64,000 nt of DNA from Caenorhabditis remanei (lineage: Eukaryota; Nematoda; Chromadorea; Rhabditida; Rhabditidae). This document shows, piece after piece, positions 22,085 to 34,519 of this stretch. The notes below the pieces were generated by a model. That model searched no databases, was not told the origin of the DNA, and saw only the letters and a list, made by a program, of their open reading frames with translations. Made by a program: the position numbers and the translations under genes. Position 1 is the stretch's first letter; each line of letters opens with the position of its first letter. The stretch spans positions 7,440,001 to 7,504,000 of the forward strand of contig NC_071331.1 of assembly GCF_010183535.1 (NCBI RefSeq), read 5' to 3'.

Positions 22085-23895
22085 ATGCGATATTTTATAC
22101 TTCAATTCACAATTTCTTTTCTTGGAGTTGTTTTGAATATTATTCTAATTTTTATTCTGTTCGTAAAAAGAAAGAAGATAATGACATGTTGTTCTGTAGT
22201 CATTTCTGTGAAAGCAGTAATGGATATTTTGGCTGCAGGCACTAGTGGATTACTGTTAGAAAGGTAAGGATAAAAACAAAAGATTAACTGATCTCGGGCG
22301 GGCTCGAACCACCGACCTTCTGTGTGTTAGACAGATGTGATAACCACTACACCACGAGACCATAGTCAGATGTGGCTCGCCGAGGCGTTTAGAAAAGAGG
22401 GGAGCAGCGTCATATCAAAATCTCAACTACCGACTTTCATAAGTGCCACTGGTGACCTAAATTTTCGGCCTGCTTAGTATAGTGGTTAGTACTCCACGTT
22501 GTGGCCGTGGCGACGCTGGTTCGATTCCAGCAGCAGGCAACTCTTTTTTGGATTTTTTTTTCTACTAGTCATCCTCCTAATTTCAGATTTCTCAGCACTG
22601 GAGACACCATTCTTATTATTTCAAGAGGGTGTTGCACTTCCCATATTTCCTGTTTCTCGGGACACATCCTATTTATCAGTTTTCTCCAACACAACCTCAT
22701 CTGGCTCGTATTTTCCTATTTCTTCCGTTACTGCATCCTTCATCGGACTGCTCCCCCCACTCAAAAAGTGATATTCGCTGCTGTAGCCTGCTATTTGCCA
22801 AACCTAATCCACAGTGTGATATGGATCAACATGTTCGCTGAAAATAAGATTTCAAAAGCACCGAAAATATTCTCGAAGCCTAGCGATCAGGTGATGGCAG
22901 GATGGGTGGTAGAGAAGTCAAGCTGGGCGGTTTTGGTACTGTTGGGGATATCTTCAGTGTTGGTGTTTGCTTTTTATTTGTTGGTTCGATATAATTTGGT
23001 GGTGTTCATGAGGAAAAATACCGCGAGGCTGTCGAAAAATGCATTCGTTTTTCATCGGAAGCTACTAGAGGTGAGCCAAATACCAGTTAGTTAAAAAATT
23101 TTAACTGTTACAAATTCCTGATACAATCTTGTACATTTTTACTTATTTGATGGTCCCTGCAAAGAACTTAATTTTTGTAGTTGGCAACTTTTATATACGA
23201 GCACTCCCTAGAGAGTTACGTTTTGACCAAGTAATTTCTCCCTCAAATCGGCCAATTTCAGTGCAAAATAGGGCGATTTTTGTGCTGTTGTCTTAAAATG
23301 ACCATAACTCTCTAGGGAGTGTCCGTACAAAAAAGTTGTCAGCCACAAAAATGAAGCTATATTTTTGATCTGTATGGTTTATATTTAATTCCCTTTGTAG
23401 GACAATTAGTGATACCGTAACACCCTCTCAAAGTTGGTTCTTTTCAACAGAAAACAGCCAAAGATCGTATCTTTTTGCATGGTACTGTAGTTAGAAAAAT
23501 AAGTACTGTTCCAAATTCTTGATACAATCTGGTTCATTTTTACTTATCTGATCAGCCCATCAAACGCGTATTCTACTAATCGAAACCATCTATGTACATA
23601 CATAACTCTGAAATTCCAGACCGCGCATCTCCAATCCTCCATCCCCATCCTCATTCTCACTGGAACAGTCCTCTTCTTCGCTATGCATTTCACCATCCTC
23701 AACCCAATCCACGTACAGTACCTTCCCTCTATCCTATTCACCTTGACCACTATCATCTCCCCAATCAGTTACTTCATTTTCCTTCCACCCCAATGGAATT
23801 TCTGTTTTGGAGTTTCCAAAGGGCAGAAGGAGAGTTCCATGACTGCAACTAATAATGGAATTCGAAGTGTTAATTTTGCGATAAGTGTTTTCTGA
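22085..23895 (+). CDS. srd-like 7TM chemoreceptor, 312 aa
   Basis: Three exons (22085-22263, 22587-23070, 23620-23895) join in phase to 312 aa. ATG at 22085 begins a hydrophobic segment (MRYFILQFTISFLGVVLNI) followed by basic residues. Exon 2 has SGHILFISFLQHNLIW, SYFFRYCILHRTAP and ARLSKNAFVFHRKLLE, typical in layout of srd receptors. Exon 3 provides the last two helices. Length fits the roughly 320-aa family norm. The role is inferred to be a sensory G-protein-coupled receptor. Intron 1 contains the intact tRNA-Val/tRNA-His pair and intron 2 a palindromic element. The family could also be a neighbouring Str-superfamily class. Confidence 0.7.
22289..22361 (-). tRNA. tRNA-Val(AAC), pair 3
   Basis: The sequence folds into the same 73-nt cloverleaf as the gene at 17068, with anticodon loop CTAACAC. 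It lies in intron 1 of the srd-like gene. On the minus strand the downstream region has TTTTGTTTTT, a pol III terminator. It is divergent from tRNA-His at 22468 across a 106-bp spacer shared with pairs 1 and 2. Confidence 0.9.
22468..22539 (+). tRNA. tRNA-His(GUG), pair 3
   Basis: Intact 72-nt gene with GCCTGCT/AGCAGGC acceptor stem, loop TTGTGGC and T arm GCTGG-TTCGATT-CCAGC. It is followed by T6 at 22543-22548. With 22289-22361 it forms the only one of the three pairs in which both tRNAs are uninterrupted. Confidence 0.9.
23160..23432. repeat. Palindromic element, family 2 (srd-like intron 2)
   Basis: The arms contain GAGCACTCCCTAGAGAGTTA and the complementary AACTCTCTAGGGAGTGTC, and it ends GATACCGTAACACCCTCTC. 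Full relatives lie at 28912-29277 and 35373-35703, each also inside a gene intron. Confidence 0.8.
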
Positions 23896-23957
23896 ATTTA
23901 TAATGAATTTCATTTGAAATTGTTGCATAACAAATTAATAATCAAAAACTATACAAT

Positions 23958-24580
23958 TTAACGTTGTCTGCACAGACCGCTATCCGATTTCACAGAGTCT
24001 TGGCAACGTGACATCGGTTTTCCTAGTATCCATGCTGGAATCGGGTCAGTGTTTCTGGAAATAGCTTAGTTATGGATGGAATAATGAATCTTAAATGCAC
24101 AAAAACTCACGCTGGACCAAATAAACAAACTACAGCAGCATTGCGGTCTTCTCCAGGAATAGGGCAGTACGAAATCAAATCGACGCAGCCGATTTTCGTT
24201 TGATTGGGATGAAGGAATTCAGCTCGCAACTTGAAACTTTTGTCATTCAACAACGCGGTTTCATTTTGTTTGATCGATCTGGCATCCGGCCATGGTAAGA
24301 TTGGTGGGAAGTATCCAGGAGAGAGCAGTTGGACACGATAATTGTAGCCGTGCTCTATATCATCACATTTCAAAAAAGTTTTTGCTTCTTGCTCGAGTTC
24401 GATGTCATAGGAGAGCTCCCGCATATTAGCAATTTGGAGACCTATCGACCATTCGTACCGTGCATCGTTCATCATTGCAACGAATGTAGATCTTCTTTCA
24501 CTTTTTGACATTGCCTTTTGACCATTTGACTCCGAGGAGTTTGAAAGAAGAAGTAGAGCGATTGTAAACGTAAATATCAT
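23958..24580 (-). CDS. CAP/SCP-like small secreted protein, copy 1 (188 aa)
   Basis: Two exons (24580-24111 and 24054-23958) join in phase to 188 aa. MIFTFTIALLLLSNSSES is a signal peptide. The mature part has NDARYEWSIGLQIANMREL, DIELEQEAKTF, IGCVDL and VVCLFGP, the layout of divergent nematode CAP (scl-like) proteins. The second exon adds NTDPIPAWILGKP and a cysteine pair ending GLC. A paralogue at 25531-26441 has the same two-exon structure with conserved residues at the same places, which supports the splice. Function is unknown; it is probably an extracellular protein. The canonical CAP active-site histidines are not evident. Confidence 0.72.
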
Positions 24581-24600
24581 AGTCGAGAGTCAGACTAGTA

Positions 24601-24778
24601 GGAATTTAATCAAAAAGTAGAAAACTGATGTTAGAGGGCGGCGAAGGAGAAATGTGGCCGGTTGTGTGTCTGTGGTCCAATATGATGTTATCTTATCTTA
24701 TCTTATCTTATCTTATCTTATCTTATCTGAAGATATTTTTGGACCAGGTCAATGCCACAAAATCTCTAACAATGTTTC
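24601..24778. repeat. (TTATC)n microsatellite
   Basis: About eight consecutive copies of the pentamer TTATC/CTTAT at roughly 24687-24728, upstream of the minus-strand CAP-like gene. Confidence 0.85.
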
Positions 24779-24779
24779 A

Positions 24780-25306
24780 TTACCCATTCGCCAGTGGCTG
24801 ACAGCTCGCTCATAGTTCAACCAGGGAATAAGGTGTGTGTCTCGTTGCGAAATTTCGTTTTATGGCTGCCTTCTACCGTACTTTACCAGTAAAAAGTTTT
24901 AAAAGTACGGTATTCGCAACGGGACCCACACCACGTCCCGGGCCGAACTGTGAGCAAGCAGTCAGCCACCGGCGAATGGGTAATATTTTTAGGCTTTCCA
25001 TCCGGGCGGCGAAATGCCCGCCCGACCCGCCCTAAGGCGGCCCCACCGGCTCTCTTTTCTTTGCGTGACACACTCCTTTCTTCACCCCACCGCTGCAAAT
25101 TTTTTTGTTTTCTTTTTTTTAATTAGGAAGACAGTGCTATAGGTTTTTTTTGACAAAATACTATTGAAACTGTGCAAAAAATAAATTAAAGAGACAAACT
25201 TTGTCACGCCAGTCTACCCTAGGGCGGGCTAGGGCAGGCACGGGCGGGTCGCGGCCGGGCGGGCGAGGGCCGCCCGCAGAAACGCCCGTCCGGATGGAAA
25301 GCCTAA
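24780..25306. repeat. Two adjacent palindromic elements
   Basis: The first (24780-24984) has ends TTACCCATTCGCCAGTGGCT and AGCCACCGGCGAATGGGTAA. The second (24990-25306) starts AGGCTTTCCATCCGGGCGG and ends with CCGGATGGAAAGCCT. Both have G+C-rich interiors (CCCGCCC tracts) and no coding capacity. They separate the two CAP-like paralogues. Confidence 0.75.
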
Positions 25307-25530
25307 ATATTTTCACTGAGCAGATATCCATAACTGTATGCTCGAAAGTTCTTCTTATAAAACCTGTTTCAAAAACCACAGAAAAATTATTCCAGAGCCT
25401 CACCAGTAATACAGGAAGAGTCCGAAATCGGAAATTCCTGAAAATCAAAGATTATTTTCCACAAAGTTTAGCAGAATACTCTGTATGCAATATCTTTTAT
25501 TCAAAACAAGTTTATTTCAAATTATTAGTA

Positions 25531-26441
25531 CTAGTTGTATGTAAATGGTCGACGGCACAGCCCACTATCGGCTTTCCCATTCGCGCATTGGGATCTCGGT
25601 TTTCCATATTTGAATTCGGAGATTGGATCAGTGTTTCTGGAAAAACATTTGAGTAATGAGAAATTTGAAATAGTCAATGATGTGAACAACATCAATTCAG
25701 ATCAACAATTTAATAATTCCTATTTGAAACATTTGAAATTCTCCAAAAGTTGACAAATTAATGTTTCAAGTAACTTTTAACAAAAATATACAATTAGTGA
25801 CATTTACTAACAATCCTACAACCGCGATCCACCGGTGCACCGAAACATGTCTCTTTTTCTTTGAGTTTCTTAATTTCGCACACAATTTTCTTCGAAACGC
25901 GGTTGTAAGAAGTGTACCTTGTCTTTTTTTTACATTTATTAGAAACCCCCTTCTAAACTCACTTGGGACCAAACAAACAGACCACTCCAGCCTCGTTCAA
26001 CAGCTGCTTCCCAGGGAATGGACACTTTGAAAGCAAATCGACACATCCGACGCCAGCTTGAAGAGGATGAAGGAACTCTGCATTCTTCTTGAAATCCTCG
26101 TTTTCCAGCAACTTTGTCTTGTTCCTCATAATCAATCTGGCATCAGGCTCACTCAAAAATTGAGTTTGCAGTCTCTTTTCCAGGAAGAACACTCGATAAT
26201 TCGAGGTGTGCTTGATATCTTCACACTTTAAGAATGTCTTTGCCTCCTGTTCGAGTTCAATGTCGTAGCGGATTTCTTGCATATTGGCGATTTGGAGACC
26301 AATTGAGTATTCATGACGGGCATCGTTTATGATGGCAGCGTATAAGTTTCGAGTAAAGTTTTTAGCAAGTGGAGAATGGTCATCACTGCTACAGTGGATA
26401 GTTGGGAGTAGAAGAAAAGCAAAAACGAAGAATATAATCAT
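25531..26441 (-). CDS. CAP/SCP-like small secreted protein, copy 2 (194 aa)
   Basis: Exons 26441-25963 and 25636-25531 give 194 aa. The start at 26441 (MIIFFVFAFLLLPTIHCS) is preferred over an in-frame ATG at 26525 because it yields a clean signal peptide. Shared with copy 1 are NDARHEYSIGLQIANM, DIELEQEAKTFLKCEDI, VGCVDLLSKCPFPG and VVCLFGP. A terminal exon encodes NTDPISEFKYGKP and ends with a cysteine pair in DSGLC. Intron 1 contains a fragment of MITE family 1 (25806-25924). The pair likely arose by tandem duplication before insertion of the palindromes between them. Confidence 0.72.
25806..25924. repeat. MITE-like element, family 1, degenerate copy
   Basis: Contains CGCACACAATTTTCTTCG and ACGCGGTTGTAAGAAGTG, matching the internal and right-end blocks of the copy at 15412-15550. 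The left inverted repeat is eroded. Confidence 0.55.
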
Positions 26442-26525
26442 TTTCTGACAAGAAAGAGTTGAAGAATGAAAAGAAATCTGGGCTGGCTTTTCAAATGCCA
26501 AAGAGCCAGAAGGTGGGGTAAACAA

Positions 26526-28217
26526 CAGTTGTTGGGGGAAATTGGGTCAACGGATAACATCATTTGTTGGTGATTCATGAAATCTTGTTCAGTAGTCAGT
26601 TGGTTGTATGTAAACAACTTTTAAAGAAAGCAGATATCGCTTCATCTCCATCGGTATTATATTCTCACTGGATCACATATTGAAACAAAATATTTGAAAC
26701 TGAAATTTTCAGCATAGTTGGCGTTCAGTAAGAGAGTAACTGACTCTTATTTGAAAAGTATACACATAAAACAATAAGAATGTAGATCTCGACAAGTTCT
26801 GAATAATCAGTGGTACAATCAGTAGTTAAAGTTAGATGGTCTGGTGAAGCAAAACTTGTGAAACTGAAATGCATTAAAAGCAAATTTTTGAACAGATTTC
26901 AGCATTGGTTATTCCCCTCAACTAGAAAATTTTATAAAAAAGTGATATGCGTATTACTTTTTATCAGGCGTTTTGAGAATCAATGGTGGCCGTGAATTGG
27001 AACGACATATCGCGTAGTTAAAACCACCAGAATTATTTTCTACACTTTCAAAATGTTTTCTAGTAGGTTGACATGTTGAAAAATAGTTTGGATGGTCAAT
27101 AATTTATGACATGTAAAAGTGTATTTCAATACATACTTATCTTTACTCACGAACTACAAAAATTATCCCATTTTACATACGGTTTTCCCATTTTTCTACA
27201 TTCCTCCTCTTTGTTTGACAGTTATGTTCCTATTTTCTACAAAAGCATGTCGAAAAATGCAAAAAAAGGGGAAACCTGCTGTCATTCCAACGCTAAAATG
27301 AGATTTACAATAATGAATTTCTTGATGCTCGTGAATAAGGAAAAATGTTATAAAATACACTTTCACATGTCATGTATAACCCCCGCAATTCCCTATAAAG
27401 ACATTGTTTTCCTCTGACAGAGACGATCTACTTAGATTTGCTCCGCTTTCCCATGTAATTCATCCTGATTTTTTTCTGTTTTGCTTTTACGTTAAATGTG
27501 GTCTTCCATCATACCAGAACTAATAGATCCAGCTTCATTTAGTAATGAGAAATAGGAGACTGTAAAAAATTTATGAAAAAAAGTGAACAGATGTTCTGAG
27601 TTAAAGAATTTTTATATTCTTGTTAGAAAAATAATAAAAGATTTCGTATTGTCTTATAGATTTCATTAAATTGTATTATACATTCGTTTGGCAAAAAAAC
27701 ATAGTTTTGAAACATTGTTTTATAAAGTGACACCGTTTTCCATGGTTGATAAGCTCTATTCAATTCATTTTCGAAAATGATGTTTCTAACCGAACTCAAT
27801 TTGATCGGTTGTTCATTTTAGTCACTGATTCGATGAAAAAATTTACAAAGTACCGTATGACATGTCGAAGTGTCTGAATCTATGGGGAACATGGAGAACG
27901 CATTATGAGAAAAGGGAACAGAATTTTTTTTAATTTGGGAAAAAAAAACTGTTTCGATAAATTAATTTATTTCTAGAAAATTTTTTATGTATAGTCCGTT
28001 CATTAATTCAAAATGTGCAACGCGAAAATTGCCTCTTTCGTCTGTTGTTATAGCGTTCCGGACACTTCTTTACTGTTAGATAAAATTCGTACCGGGTGCC
28101 ATGAAACTAATAGGAATAAAATATTAAGACCATAAAACACAAAAACCCATCAAACAAGAAATTTCATGTTCTCTTTGAAACACGTTTTTCTTTATTTATG
28201 AATTAAGATAAACCAAT
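26526..28217. other. intergenic, 1.7 kb
   Basis: A+T-rich with no supported gene. Open frames at 27106-27417 and 26810-26995 lack recognisable motifs and splice partners. I saw no strong inverted repeat. Confidence 0.5.
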
Positions 28218-31200
28218 TTATTCTTTCTCCCACATATTCTTCAACGACAACATTCGACTCTCCAATACGTCCGGTTGCTTCGTCATTTTCGAGATTCTTC
28301 GATGTCGAAGCTGCACACATTGAGTGGTTTTTAAGTAGATCAGTATTGGGATGGACAGGTTGCCGTAGAGGAGACCCTGTAATGAGATGGAAGACTTAAA
28401 GAATAGATTTAATAAAGAAAAATGGTAATTGAAAACAAAAAAAAACTCACCGTGACATATTGTGTCAAAATATGGTATGTGTATTCTGACATTCCAGCTT
28501 CAAAGGTTCGAACTATGGTCACTGAAAACAAGAATTAATAATTTTTGCATTTTCTAAAAAGTGATAAGTATTAAAAATTTACAAACTTGCAGTTCCTTTT
28601 GTTTTCTCAGATCTTAACTATCCTTTCTCTTACCTGCCACTGAAGAAAGACACGAGAAGAACAGTTGAGCTACTGCAATGATCAACACTGATTTTGTGGT
28701 GAGCACGTTTTCGTATGAGCTGTATCTTGTATTGGTATCGTATACAGATTGACGGATTCTGAAAGTTCGCTAGTTTATCGGAAGAAATATTGATACATTT
28801 CAAGTTAGGGTTTCTATATTTCATAGTTGGGACAGAGATATTTTGGAAACTTGAACTCTTTATCTACCGTGCAGTAAGATTTGGACCTACTTTAGTTGAA
28901 AGTGACCAAGCTTGAGAGGGTGTTACGGTATCACTGATTGTCCAACAAAATAAATTATGTATAAACCGTACAGAACAAAGGTAGAGCTTCATTTTTGTAG
29001 TTGACAACTTTTTTGTACGAGCACTCCCTAGAGAGTTATGGTCATTTTAAGGAGGAAACTCAAAAATCACTCAATTTTGCACTGAAATGGGACGATTTGA
29101 AGAGAAATTACTTTGTCAATATGTAACTTGCTAGGGAGTGTCCGTACAAAAAAGTTGTCAACTACAAAAATAAAGCTCTACATGTGATCTATATGATTCA
29201 TCAAAAACCTTTGTTCTGTAAGGTTTATACATAATTTACTTTGTAAGATAATCAGTGATACCGTAACACGCTCTCAAATTTGGTAATTTTCAACCGAAAA
29301 TAGTCAAATCGTATATCTTACTGGTACTGTATATCTGTTAGTTGTGATTTTATGTACTAATGAAAAAGCACAGTAATTTTACAATACGAATAAAATGAAG
29401 CAAACTTCTTGTAACAGACATTTTCTCTTGGAAAACCCCCCAGCTCATATAAATCTTCTCCTCACATCCTATCCTTTCTTATGATCAAAAACAGCAAAAC
29501 CACAATGACTACACAATTCGCAATTGTGAACATGATTTTCAGGTTAGTCATAATCGCAAATCCATTCAATGCAAGGTGTGGTGGGTATTGGCAAGAGGGC
29601 ACATATCCAGCACGGTTTACTCCAAAGTAGATGAGAGCGTGGCCGATGAGGGTGAAGAGGATCTGTAAACAATAGCGGTTTTTTAGAATTATTTCACTGT
29701 TGTACCACAATTGATTAAGATATACTTCACGAAACATTTTAGTGGAAAGAGAGATTACATCGTATTCACCGGGCCGAAACTAGTATGCAAAATGAAGCCC
29801 GAAGATCCAATTGACGCCAAACTTCAAAATTTTCGAATTAAAACATTTTTTTGCGAAAAAGTCACATTTTTGACTATGAATCAGTCTATAATTCAGAATC
29901 AGGAGAAATTTTGAAAAATCATCAAAAATATTAAAATTTTGGTGAAAATTTGAAAAAATGTCAAAAACAATTTTGAAAAAAATTGGCTCCTTTTTTGAAG
30001 CCGGCTTGGGAATTAACAAGAATTCCAATCGGATGATTTCTGTTTCAGATCGGTTAGTTCTAATTTAGATTTTCAATGTTATGATATCCATAATTTTTTT
30101 TGTGCATAAGCAATTCTAAGCATACTTGTCAACCGGGCTCAAACGGGCCGACACGGGCCGGCTCGTAACTCGCGTCAAAATGAATATTATGAGCTGAAAA
30201 ATATACCAAAATATAGATCTCGACGAGTTCTATGCCCGTGACCTACTACGGGTCGGATGGCTATTCGTTAATGTGCCGCGGGCCAGGAAAAAGTGCCGAA
30301 AAACGCAAAAATGGGCAAAAAAGCCATTCTAGCCCGGCCCGCGGCATATTGACGAATATACATCCGGCCCGTAGTGAGTCACGGACATAGAACTTGCCGA
30401 GTTCTACATTTTGGTATATTTTTCAGCTCATAATATTCATTTTGGCGCGAGTTACGAGCCGGTACAGATTTTTCCAAAGTTAGTCATATGTACGTACTTT
30501 TTCAGAAATAACTTGCACCAAAAAGCTGTTAACTATGTACAAAAATTAAGTTGTGCTCTAATTTATTCTTTAAAAATTGAGGTCGCTAGAACACGAGTAC
30601 ATGATATCCAAACTACTGTTTCACTTGGTTCCTAAACTTTCACTTGAGAAAAATTGTATTAATTGTATGCTGTTATAAAAAATTTAATGAATGTTTCACT
30701 ATTCTCATAAAAGTTTTGGGAATTTCCATTTTTTAATGGTTTCCATTAAAACTCCATATTACTCGTATGTTCCCCAAAAACTCACCGCGCCGGCAACCAA
30801 CATCATTGCAATTCTCTTCGATTTCTCCTGCTCAACATATAATTTTCTCGCATAAAAGGCCAAAAATCTGAATGACATTATTCATATTTTTCTATTCTTG
30901 GATTTGTCATAAACACACCGATCGAAAGTCAACGAGCAAACTAGCCATGTGGCAAAATAGTTGCTGAACATGTAGAGACTGTTGTCATAGAAACATTCGG
31001 TACTGTGGAATTCAATAAGACACGGGTCGGAGGAGTAGTTGATGATTTGGAAGAGGTGGCGGATCTGAAATTATTAGCTGAAATTTCAAAAGTGGCAATT
31101 TCCAAGATGGGATCTATGTTATAGATAGCATGTGGATATATTGATATTTCGGAACAGTAGTTGTTTATATCTCTGGCCACTGGTACAGTTTGCAACTGTC

Positions 31201-32114
31201 AATTCCGTAACCATGACGCTTCGCAACCCAACAGTTTTTGACTAACGCTTTGAGAAAGGTGCCAGTTGACCTAATTTTCGTTTTTATTGGGTTTTTTCGA
31301 AATGTCAAACTGACACAAATAGTTGGAAAAGGTCACAAAGCTCATTTTGGAACCGTGAGCATTTGTAGTCAAGTCTTTTGACCAACCCAAATATCGATCA
31401 TGTTTCTAACAACACTCATCGGAGGAATGTGCGGAACGGAAATCGGAAATTCCGTCATTTTTTGAACTGTTTTTGCCGGATAATTTCCGATTTTTGGGAA
31501 GTTTTTGCGGAAAAACTTTGGTTCCAAAATTTCCAAAATTTCAAATATGTTCAGGATGATAAAAAATATTTTGTGCGGAATCGAAAGAAGCAAAACCAAC
31601 GTGCCGGTGCCAAAACGTCCCATCTGTGTCAAAACTTACAGAATTATTAGTTTCTACTACATATTCATAGATTTTTTCGGGATTTCCAAAAAGATCTTTC
31701 GAAACACTTCCTAATTCCGATATTTCCACCAACTCTTCCTAACAAAGTTCAGTAAAAATCTGGCTTTTAGAAAAGAATCGAAAACAGAAAAAAATTGTGA
31801 AAAACAAAAAAAAACAAAAAATGTTTCTAGTCCCACTTTAATTCTTAACTCACTCTAATCACACAATAAACCAGTTGATTCAAATTCGCATTGAACAAGA
31901 CCGCATACAGTATAAACTGTGTTCCACTGGAATAGACATTCCTATATTTCAGTCGTCGATACGCGAAAATACTCGTGTAAAACGTGATGAAAATCAGAGG
32001 AAACGTGAACACGAAATTGATTTTCATCCAAATCGAAGTCTGCGCCTCGAATATTCCAGAAGACGTGCATCGGTATCCGTCAAGTTCAGAAGCGGTTTGA
32101 TTGGTGTAGAGCAT
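28218..32114 (-). CDS. sra-family chemoreceptor, 346 aa, seven exons
   Basis: Exons 32114-31854, 31064-30919, 30867-30786, 29662-29466, 28758-28634, 28521-28451 and 28376-28218 sum to 1,041 nt with every phase matched. The start MLYTNQTASELDGYRC directly follows AATTTTCCAG, a candidate trans-splice acceptor. Key segments are NFVFTFPLIFITFYTSIFAY, SSDPCLIEFHSTECF, SLTFDRFLAFYARKLYVEQ and VPSCQYPPHLALNGF. These are followed by DTNTRYSSYENVLTTKSVLI, QLFFSCLSS and QGLLYGNLSIPILIYLKT-like residues (GLLYGNLSIPILIYLKTTQ). This is the organisation of nematode sra receptors, including the cysteine-rich extracellular loop. It is predicted to be a sensory G-protein-coupled receptor; the ligand is unknown. 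Introns 1 to 4 carry several repeats but the coding exons look undamaged. Confidence 0.88.
28912..29277. repeat. Palindromic element, family 2 (sra intron 4)
   Basis: 366 bp bounded by TTGAGAGGGTGTTACGGTAT and the near-complement ATACCGTAACACGCTCTCAA. Internal inverted arms carry CACTCCCTAGAGAGTTA. It is the most complete of three copies. Confidence 0.85.
29765..30470. repeat. Composite palindromic repeats in sra intron 3
   Basis: 29765-30010 is a diverged relative of the 15690-16000 repeat. 30118-30470 is a separate palindrome, with CGAGTTCTATGCCCGTGACC near 30219 and the near-complement GTCACGGACATAGAACTTG near 30377. Its G+C-rich core reads GCCGCGGGCC / GGCCCGCGGC. A further relative is at 34520-34820. 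No coding capacity. Confidence 0.65.
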
Positions 32115-32659
32115 GGGGGTAACTGGAAAATTAAAAAAAAAACACGTTCTGTCAAACAAATGAAAACGAAGACTGAAGAAATATGAAAAGTTTTGAAAAC
32201 AGAGAAAAAATGTTTACCACTTCACCCAGTTATTAAAAATTTTTCAATAAAAAACTTTGATGGTTTCACGATTCTTAAGTAAAACTTCCTTATTTTCAGA
32301 CTGACCAATTCATTAAAATGTCTAGAACAAAAAAAAACACCTGGTATACATATTTCCAGAAGGTTTTTTGGTCGTGTTCTTTGAAAAACTTCCTTGACTC
32401 AAATAAAACGAAAAAGGCATGTTAAACACTTATGGAAAAATTATTGCATATGGAGGGAGAAAAAAGGAATTTCTAATCAAATATAACCGGAATGGCACGA
32501 GGAAGTTGTAGGAGCTCAAGAATTTCAGAACACACATATATTTTTGTTTTGAATAACTTGCCTGTTGTCTGCGATTGTTCCAATGGGGAGTTCAAGTCAC
32601 CTGTAAATAATTTAGTATAAAGTCAAAGCCATAAAAACCGGGGCCTAATAATGTACTTA

Positions 32660-32880
32660 TATTATCGGTACGTGAGCACTTGCGGGGGCATGTTAAAGGC
32701 GCTTCTAATTGTATCGAAATGGTTTTGAAGAGGAAAATATTGTTTGCTGTTCTTTTCAGACATACAAAGCTCGAAAACCGGACATTTGATATTTTTCAAC
32801 TACAAGACCAATCCGCGAAAAAATAAATTCCGTGCGCCTTTAACACCCCCGCCACGAGTTCATGAACCGATAACAAATAG
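32660..32880. repeat. MITE-like inverted-repeat element
   Basis: Ends are TTATCGGTACGTGAGCACTT and the near-complement of it at about 32840-32876. Both arms also contain GGGGGCATGTTAAAGGCGC or its complement. It is about 220 bp and noncoding. Confidence 0.7.
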
Positions 32881-34519
32881 TGGGCAAACGGGTACAGAGG
32901 ACTGATTTAACTTTTTTGGCATTTAGATTAAAGAATAGGGAAACCATTTTTTTTTTGGTAACATAACTTTTGGGGGAAAGGGAGAAGCTTCTTACTTAGT
33001 TAGATGTCATCAGGGTTGTAGGAAATTAGAAATTTTTACACGATCCGTGCTTTCAAGCTGCTGAATATATTTATAAGTCACATTACAAATTTTGTTTGGA
33101 CAGCCTATTTAAGAGACTATGTTCCAATTTTTGACAGCTCTGGTGATCATAAAAAAGAAATCAGAGCAAATAAATAAAGAAAATCATTTTTACGCTCAAA
33201 AAATGCACCGCAAGAATGAATTTTTGGTCACTTTGATAGGTTACAACTGTTTTTATACTGATTTTCTGACCCAATTCTGTGTCGAGTCAGATCTAATTAT
33301 TAAAAAGTATGAGAAACAGCAAGTATTTTTTCCTAAAAATAGCAAAAATGTTAAAGTAATTTTTCTGTTTCAATCAAAACACAATAACAGAAGGTCATCT
33401 ATCTGAATCAGTGTTATTCGCTTCAAAAAACTAACTGCTATCTTTTTTTGACAAATATCTATTTTTTCAGGCGCAAAAACGTAAAACGGAAAACGTTTTT
33501 AGAAACAAAACATCTACTGTTTCTCGATTTACAATTAAGTTAAAAATCTGCAAGTTTTTTGATTGGTAGGTTTTTTGATTACTAAAAGTTTTCAACATGG
33601 CCCTTTTGAAAGCAACTCTGAAACTTTAGAAAAACTGAAATAATATCTTTCAACACCATATGATCTAGATTAGAAAAACTAAAACTTTAATCTCTTGAAT
33701 ATTCGAAATGTCTGCTTCCCATAATTATCGGCTTCAATAATAATGACGTTCTCGAGAAGAAAAAATAAAAGTTGTTTGCTCATCGAACTTTTTGATTTCC
33801 TTAAATATGGGTGTTTGAATTATCATTAACAACGAAAATTTTGTAGTTTTCAAAAGAGATACAGCTGTAGAATTCTTAAATATTAGTTACTTTAAAGCTG
33901 TGTTCTTAAGACATTTTGGAAACATTAAACACTTTTCAATAATCGAAGTATTTTGAAAACCAATACCAATTATTTAAAAATCTTATTATGTTTTTATAGT
34001 TTCAGATAATTATAGCAAAGTAACGTGAATACGTTACGATTAGTGGTAAGAGTAATACCTCTCTTGGCAATCGCACTGAGTTCAAGGGAAGTCCTCTCCA
34101 TATTGCTTGCTGAAATCTTTAACTTTAAATGTTTGGAAATAGTATACTTATCAACCTGCCAGGCGCGTAACTTGCTTCAACTTGAGTTTCAGGAGCTGAA
34201 AAATATCCCAAAGGATGACTAGTCGTTAATGTACGGCGGGTCCGAGTTAGGTTACAAATATAGATTTGACCAAGACCTATGACCCGGTTGGCAAGTATGA
34301 AAAATAGTAACGAAAAAATTAAACTAGCATGCACATTACGAGAAAATTCTCAAAATTTCAAGTAAGTTTGAGCACAAGTGATCAATGTCGCCATTAGTCA
34401 CGAAAATGTTTCCCAAAGTAATGCTGACTTTTCGAAGCAGAAAGCTTTCTCCCGCAGCTTCTTCACAGTTTCAACAACTGAATGAATTCTAATGGATCCG
34501 TATTTATTCGTTTCCTTCT

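Noticed and set aside
24687..24728. CRISPR-like spacing of repeats
   Set aside because: Simple pentanucleotide microsatellite, no spacers, eukaryotic context.
33119..33406. 95-aa plus-strand frame
   Set aside because: Lysine- and asparagine-rich chance translation in A+T-rich sequence, without motif or neighbours.
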